Part shown: in pieces, positions 57,901 to 64,000 of the stretch
How positions within the stretch are numbered: the first letter of the stretch is position 1
Layout of the letters: each line of letters begins with the position of its first letter
Assembly (NCBI RefSeq): GCF_040954835.1
Contig: NC_090697.1
Location: 4,910,501 to 4,974,500, forward strand
Source: Lepisosteus oculatus
Taxonomy: Eukaryota > Chordata > Actinopteri > Semionotiformes > Lepisosteidae
Direction of reading: 5' to 3'
Length of the DNA: 64,000 nucleotides
Notes under the pieces: generated by a model
Told to the model about the DNA's origin: nothing
The model's database searches: none
What the model saw: the letters and a program-made list of their open reading frames with translations, nothing else
Made by a program: the position numbers and the translations under genes

Positions 57901-60900
57901 GAGTTTTCTTCGGTAAAAAGACATCTGTACAACATAAATGGTCATCATGTCATTGTTTCTTGTTCAGTGATGAGGGGAAATAATCATACACTGTAATAGC
58001 CAGTAATATCAAAAAACACAGCAGAAAAGGTTGGTGAGTTTTCCTGGATGCATAGAGCTTTATGTACAGAGATACTGTCTAAATCCTAAAAGAAGGAATC
58101 TCCTATTAAGAAGAAGAAGAAACCTTATTTTATATAGTGCTTTTAAAAGGAGCATCTTAACAGAGTTTTACAGCAGGTGTGAAATACAGTACAAATTCAG
58201 AAACCGCAGGTCATTACTCAAGAAGATGCGGACTGGGTTTAACTGGCTGACCATCCAGTCTGCTCTAGAGCCGTGTCAAACCTCTTACGTTGTAAGAAGA
58301 CAGCGATTCCGATCGCAGGGGGGTCTCAGGGAGTAACTTGTCAGGGAGCCCCTCTTCCTCGGCTGTAGTTTCCTCATCGTAGACGGAGCCGGCGTCCATG
58401 CGGAGAGGGGTTTCGGGCAGCTTGCCCGGGGCGGCCGTCTCCTCCACTGTGGTCTCGGCCTGTTTTAAAGGATAGTGGCTGGTGGTCTGGAGAGGGTCAC
58501 GGTCGACCGCCGAAACTGGAAAAAAAAAACAAAAGGAAGAGCAAACCAAGACACTTGAAAATTGTTCTTGGCAGGGGCTTTTCAAGAAGGCCTCTTGGGG
58601 AGGAACCCAATATTAACAAAAGTAAAACTCTGATTGTAACAAAAAATCTATGTGTTATTTATACAGCATTAGAAGCTCAACAGCATGTTAATGAATCCAA
58701 AGATAAAAGCTGTGTTAGTGTAGGCCTACAAACCGACTACCGGACCTGGGCAGAAATCTTGGGCAGAGCGGTGGCTCTGTGGCTAAGGATCTGTGCCTGT
58801 TGCTGGAAAGTTGCTGGTTCATATCTCATAGCCAGCAGAGGAATCCCTGAGCAAGGCCCTTCACCCCAGCTGCTCCAGGAGTGCCGTATAAATGGCTGAC
58901 CCTGCGCTCTGATCCCCAGCTTCTCTTCCTGTCTGTGTGTCTCATGGAGAGCAAGCTGGGGTCTGCAAAAGGACAAATTCCTAATGCAAGATATTGTATA
59001 TGGCCAATAAAGTGATCTTATCTCCCTTTGTGCCCACAAACCTCCAAGGGATCCTTGAGTCACACTTTCAAACACTCTGACCTAAAACCCTTCCGAGTTC
59101 TTTCACTTTGTTTTTCCTGCTTGTTTTCCATCTACGTCTCGGCGAGGCTAAATGCTCTGATGTTCGAGTCGGAACCCAGGAGCTAAATATTTGGTGCCCC
59201 CAAGGAAATCTTGTTTCTACCTTCTTCTGGGAAGCTGGGATCTGTGACGACGATGTCGTTGTCTCTCGGAATGCTGAACAGCATGCTTTCCATCATAGGG
59301 AAGGAATAGGACGATTGCTTCAGTCTCTGAAAGTTTTTGTTCATCAATATATTCACCTCATACATGTTTGGCTGTTGTACCTAAAAAAGAAACAATGTAA
59401 TCAGTGGGCACAAAATTTCTCTAGGCCAGGTATATTTTGGAATTAGACACAATATAATAGTGAACAATGTAATAAATAAAAAGAATATGAGTAAATAACA
59501 TTGCAATAATATAGAAAGTGATAATACAAATCAAGCAAATACCCTCAAATGTTCCACAACATGACATTCTGCCTTGGCATTCCCTTTCGAGAGGGCTGGA
59601 GAAAGGAAATTTGGAGTGGTTGCCCCTTGTCACCAGTACTATTTATGTCCTCCCACGCTCTTCACGAAAGTAAACCAACTAACATAAAAGGCTGTCACTC
59701 CTGGCTTGGCGGTGGATGATTGGCTTTTTACAGACCCACAGACAAATGGAAAGACGTTTTACTCACTCCTCTCACCCCATTTCATGAATGCAAAAGATCA
59801 TTTGCTTGCATCCCGGAAGCCGTTTTCACTTCTGATCGGGGGGAAAAAAAGGGCCTGGCGTGCGGTTTGGTTTGGAGGACGAGCGTGGCTCCCTGCACAC
59901 GCAGAGCTTTCAAGGGATCTGCCACGGCTCATCCTTCCGAGTTGCGGAACAGAAATTACCTGTCTCCCTTCCACCTCAATCACTTCTTCATTGAAGACAA
60001 GGAGCTCCACCACGGGATCGCTCTCCAGAGGCCACTGGCGCACTAACACGCGTACCACAGCCATCACGTAGACACCAGAGCTGCTCCGATTGCCATTTTC
60101 CACTGGAACCAAAGCAGACAAAGACATGTTCACACATCAGCACCAGCGGATATTTTCCTGCGGAGCCACGAGACTCACTGTCGGCTCACAGGGAGGGAAG
60201 ACAGCGTTTGAATTTCATTTTACTGCAAGATCTAACACACCAGCTATCTCGGCATGTTCCTTCAAATAAAAAAAAAACACTTTCTCAATTGATAACACGT
60301 TACGCTTTTCATTTTCAGGATTACTTCAGCGACGGCACAGATCAAGCACACATTGAGGAACCTAATCTTCTATTCTTGTATCAGAAAAAAAAGACTTTTC
60401 TGTCCATGATGAATGTGTTTTTCCAACACTTGTATCAGTAACACATACTGTGAATTCTGAAAAGAACTCATTCAGAATAATTAATGCCAACTACGAATCG
60501 GTTATGGCTTAATTAGATTCAGTCTATTCTATTGGAAATCACAAAATGAGACTGTACTTCTCTCACAGATCCTATAGTCAGCTCCTGTGTTACAACTCCT
60601 GGTTATTGTGCAGTGCTGCACTGTTCCAGTCCTATTTTACTGCACATGTACATTTCTATGTATATTGCTTTCTGCGTTAGTTTACTATACTTTATAAACT
60701 ATTCTTCTGTGGTACCCACTGTCCAACTCATTATTCTTTATAATTCTGAACAGAGTATATTTACGTACTGCACCTTATGAAACATTGTTTCTTTGAGCCA
60801 GGTGGGGGGAAAAAATAAAAATACTTTAAATGCATTATTTCAAAGACAATGATCCTATGACCCAGAATCTTCTTACCAGTGACAAAAGAAAGAAGGGGGA

Positions 60901-63678
60901 TTAGTCAGCAGAGGAGATACAGAAAAGGAAAATAGTGTCATTTTCAAAGTATTTTCATTTATCTCAGTTCAGAACTAAACATAATTGGAAAACAAGCTTT
61001 GCTGAAGAATTTATTCACACATCTAGAAAACACTTTGAACAATAAGTCATCTCACAGAAAGAGGTCAAATAAAACATAATTGACATAAACGTGATTACCT
61101 TCAGCTGGAGAACACAATATTGCAGACCGAACCAACCAAGTAGAATAAAATATGAATGAATTCTTCAGACTGGTATAAGAGAAAATAAGCTAAACATTAT
61201 TTTACAGACTTGTGATGAAAGAGGTCTTTTCATCATTAAATGCATGAATAAAGATTCACATTAGATTGCCTAGTACTCACAAAGCAACGCCTGGCAGCTC
61301 AGTCTTGTGACCCCTGACAGTCTGACAGGAACGTCATTCACGTAGAACTGATCTCCAACGACTGAGATGTTAAAGTTAATCTAAAAGCAAATACATGACA
61401 GTTGTGTTGCCTTCAGCCACAAAATCCGATGTCATATAGTGACTTAATCTGATAGAAAAGGAGCTGTTTTACTAAAAGGGTACCCCCAGAAATGAAATAT
61501 TTTCTACACAATACTACAGGTGAACAACACAACCCCTGTAAAATTGGATATTAAGAACCAAAGTGGTTTGTTAGGAGAGAACTGACTGACATCAGACACA
61601 CGGGGCTGTTAGTCATCATATTCAGTCAGCGTACTACCACCAAACCAAAGAGTCCCTCTTGCAAATATAACGAATTTGCGTTTATGTCAACAAGTCCCAA
61701 GTATGAGAAATAACAAAGAAGAAGAGAATACTTCCAGCAATTACTACACAAGAAAGATTTATGAGGGGCACATTCAGCCAGATGTCATTTAAACAATCTC
61801 CGAATTAGAATGAGAATGAATTATATTTCTTCATGGCCCCTGCTTCCAGAACTGGGTACTGGTGAGGTAGGCAGAATGTCATGAGGTGTAAAAGGTGTAA
61901 GATCATGTTGCAAAATGTAACGGCCAAAAAAAACACCTTTTGTGTCTACTTTCAGGGAGGGTCTGAAGGCAGAAATCTGAAATCCGTTTGAGAAGAAAGC
62001 AGCAAAAGATCCCTGGCTTCACTGGAACAGAGATGAGGAATGAGGAACGGATTCCTTTACAGAAAAATAACTCCCTCTATCACAACAGACATTGTGAGTG
62101 AACTCCCACCCTTTCCTCAAATATACTTAGGAGACAATGCAGTCTCTCTCTCTTAAAGGGCAAATGAAGGCAACCAGAGAATGCAGATTCTGCTCAGCAT
62201 TCATGTTTCTGTCTTGACAGAGGGCGTTTTCTGCTATCCCACACAAAATGGCTATGTATCTGGTTTGTCTCCTATTCTGTTTTGCAAAACCTTTGCTCCT
62301 AAAGAGCGCAGAGTTGTTTAACAGAAATTCTAACCGACAGATAAACATTACATTAGTGTAAACCTGAGCGCAATCAATTCGAAGAGAAGAGGAAAAGAGT
62401 ATGTTAAAAAAAGACTCTTAAAGAGATTTCAATTTGCAGTGGAAAGACAAAAGTTACAAGTCTCACTGTAAAATCACCATACCTGCAAGTCCTTTGTCTC
62501 CTGTGTGTCACCCACTGTTGTCACATTGATCGATATATTCTCCTACAAATTCAAGAGAAACAAGAGAAAAACACGAACTTGAACATAATGCCACTCGATT
62601 TAAGAGGATTCATGAGATTCTGCTATTTAAAAGTTTCTCCTTCCCAATTTCAACTCTTTGTGCCAATTATCATGCTATCCCACAACAGACGCCAAACATC
62701 CAAGACACTCATCTGAAACACAAATGTGAGTCTCAGTAGTCAGTACTTTTCGGCCCAAAAGTTAATTTGGTACATCGAAAAAAACACTGATGACTCAGCC
62801 CTCGGTCATACCAACAAGGAGGAAAGACGTGCTGACTTTTACGCAGGTGAAGTAAATATTTTGTTTTTAAAAGAGGAGGAGCAAAGAAACAAAAAATCTT
62901 GAATTCAAAAACATATCGCAAAAAAACGTAAAATACAACGATGGGATCTAAGCGAAATGTGTTCATAACAGTCTGACACTGTCACAACTTCTGGGGTTAA
63001 CTTGAGTGTTTATCTGTCGGTAGGATATGGTCATCCCGGTCGTCAGCAGTGTGAAATTGGCCGTTAAACCTCCTTTTCCCCCTCTTGTTTTTTTTGTCAA
63101 AACGGAGGCAGGAGGCATCAGCACGGTAAACACGCGAACCCAGGGGGTGGGAATCCGCCCGCCTCCTTGAAAGGTGGGAGGCATCCACACTGTGACAAAT
63201 GACAGACCTCAAAATGAACTGTGACACCCGCAGACACATGGGTGCGCTAATTCCGATTATTGACAAGGAAGCTCCCGAGTTTCCGTCACCGTCGACGCAT
63301 CTTTTAATTACGGCCCGGATTCACCGCTGGCTGACAACGGCGAGAAATTAAAATAACGTCGTCCCAAGTTTGCTCGGCTCATGTGATCAGCTGGAAATCT
63401 CAGTATTGAGCAATACGGGGCAAGCCAGGCTTCGCAAATATCGTACTTCCAAAGCACCGAGAGCCCCTCTTGAAAACGTCCCAGACGACGAACTAGCAGG
63501 ACGTTTTCACGCCGCCGAGAAGACGCCGGAGACAGCCGACGCTCCTCACCTTGTCCAGCTGCCTCGGTGCCGCATCTGTCAAGAGCACCAGCAGGAACAG
63601 CATACTGTATCCCCCGAGCAGCGCCCGCATCCTCTCCATCTTGACTGTTGTGAGCTTCTCACATCCTGAGTGAAGCAT
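54837..63678 (-). CDS. GINM1: Glycosylated integral membrane protein 1, 8 exons
   Basis: GINM1 (C6orf72) is a single-pass glycoprotein of unclear function. Coding exons, in transcript order: 63550-63678, 62483-62542, 61281-61380, 59960-60102, 59221-59380, 58289-58515, 57519-57682, 54837-54945; all GT-AG and in phase. It is 363 aa from the first Met (63678); Met14 (63639) has a stronger context (A at -3, G at +4) and leaves a compact signal peptide, [20 protein letters not shown], giving 350 aa (human 330). Likely N-glycosylation sites lie in ENISINVTT (45, 49) and INFNIS (67). A hydrophobic membrane span covers about 294-318, followed by a short cytosolic tail. The lumenal stem has a duplicated KLPETPLR-type motif where human has one. 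It converges with KATNA1, as in human. Identity rests on strong matches such as [22 protein letters not shown] and MCQWVEKLR. Confidence 0.93.
55277..55435 (-). repeat. Possible tRNA-derived SINE
   Basis: On the minus strand GTGGCTCAGCTGTTAAAGGC fits an A-box and CGCCGGTTGAGCTCGG a weak B-box; GC-rich within an AT-rich intron. Confidence 0.4.
56030..56330 (-). repeat. Dispersed fish repeat (family C)
   Basis: Reverse-complement copy with CATACAAACTCCACACGGAT and GGACCGGAACTGAACCC. In a GINM1 intron. Confidence 0.6.
57519..57682 (-). CDS. GINM1: GINM1 coding exon 7 (transmembrane)
   Basis: Encodes [20 protein letters not shown] and the hydrophobic span [19 protein letters not shown]. Donor GTGAGT, leaves in phase 2. 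Confidence 0.93.
58289..58515 (-). CDS. GINM1: GINM1 coding exon 6 (duplicated motif)
   Basis: Encodes the stem; [19 protein letters not shown] is followed 28 residues later by [20 protein letters not shown]. Donor GTAAGA, phase 0 at the end. Confidence 0.93.
58768..59024 (+). repeat. tRNA-derived SINE (family A)
   Basis: Head and tail intact on the plus strand, opposite to GINM1; ends AATAAAGTGATCTTATCT. Confidence 0.85.
59221..59380 (-). CDS. GINM1: GINM1 coding exon 5
   Basis: Encodes [20 protein letters not shown] to TDPSFPEE. Acceptor CTTTTTTAG, donor GTAGAA, leaves in phase 1. Confidence 0.92.
59960..60102 (-). CDS. GINM1: GINM1 coding exon 4
   Basis: Encodes [20 protein letters not shown] to VIEVEGRQ. 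Acceptor GGTTCCAG, donor GTAATT, phase 0 at the end. Confidence 0.92.
60103..61280. other. GINM1 intron 3 without recognised features
   Basis: AT-rich; no exon or repeat recognised. The same holds for 61381-62482. Confidence 0.5.
61281..61380 (-). CDS. GINM1: GINM1 coding exon 3
   Basis: Encodes [20 protein letters not shown] to SCQALL, the lumenal domain. Acceptor GCTTTTAG, donor GTGAGT, leaves in phase 1. Found by phase; it has no long open frame of its own. Confidence 0.92.
62483..62542 (-). CDS. GINM1: GINM1 coding exon 2 (60 bp)
   Basis: Encodes [20 protein letters not shown], with two NxS/T sites. Acceptor TTTGTAG, donor GTATGG, phase 0 at both ends. Confidence 0.9.
63550..63678 (-). 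CDS. GINM1: GINM1 coding exon 1 (signal peptide)
   Basis: Three in-frame Met: 63678, 63639 and 63630. The hydrophobic core [11 protein letters not shown] suits the second or third as start of a signal peptide. Donor GTGAGG, phase 0. Confidence 0.85.
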
Positions 63679-64000
63679 CCTGGGTATAAAAGGAAATAAA
63701 TTCCAGTCGTTAAAGACACAGCGACGGCATTTTCATCGCCTTTTCTACACCTGCTGTGCCGTGGTCTAAATGGTGCTCATTAACTGTGCTCGACACCTTC
63801 AGCAGTGTCCTGTTTCGTGCAAGACCATGCACGTCTCCAGTTAATAGTCTCCAATCGCTCTGGTTTCCTTTTAGACTGTTCTCTGTTATAGCTTAACATG
63901 GTTATACTTAATAGCAGCGTGGGGCAAACGTGGCAAAATCTGCATATTTTCATTTACACACGCCAGTGAACAGTTTCAATATTTGCGCCAATTAAAACAC

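Overview
This is vertebrate nuclear DNA from a ray-finned fish. Five intron-containing protein-coding genes lie between AT-rich introns full of fish-type SINE and LINE remnants. The proteins match human orthologues nearly end to end. The repeats (tRNA-headed SINEs, a 5S-rRNA-headed SINE with an L2-like tail, an L1 fragment, possible Penelope-like pieces) suggest a non-teleost such as a gar or bowfin. The species is an inference and was not tested.

Layout, left to right: PCMT1 (minus, coding 1631-11226), a 4.9 kb gap, NUP43 (plus, 16145-21681), LATS1 (plus, 24806-36534, leader exon ending at 23298), KATNA1 (plus, 41351-50696) and GINM1 (minus, 54837-63678). The order and relative orientation are those I recall for human 6q25.1 (GINM1-KATNA1-LATS1-NUP43-PCMT1). 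PCMT1 and NUP43 are divergent, NUP43-LATS1-KATNA1 run head to tail, and KATNA1 and GINM1 converge. All exon junctions were read from splice sites and reading phase; every gene assembles into an uninterrupted frame (PCMT1 269 or 270 aa, NUP43 372, LATS1 1152, KATNA1 486, GINM1 up to 363).

The genes do not form a pathway. PCMT1 repairs damaged aspartyl residues, NUP43 is a nuclear pore scaffold propeller, LATS1 is the Hippo-pathway kinase that phosphorylates YAP/TAZ, KATNA1 is the microtubule-severing AAA ATPase, and GINM1 is a poorly characterised glycosylated membrane protein. They are neighbours by ancient synteny.

Points most worth a second look: alternative C-termini (RWK versus the ER-type signal RDEL) encoded in PCMT1; an upstream in-frame start in PCMT1 that adds a hydrophobic segment and overlaps a CRE palindrome; a tandemly duplicated motif in GINM1; small uORFs in the LATS1 leader; a perfect 17-bp hairpin in a LATS1 intron; and repeat families including a 5S-derived SINE and elements with hammerhead-like cores. 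I found no operon-like, CRISPR-like or clearly unprecedented system.
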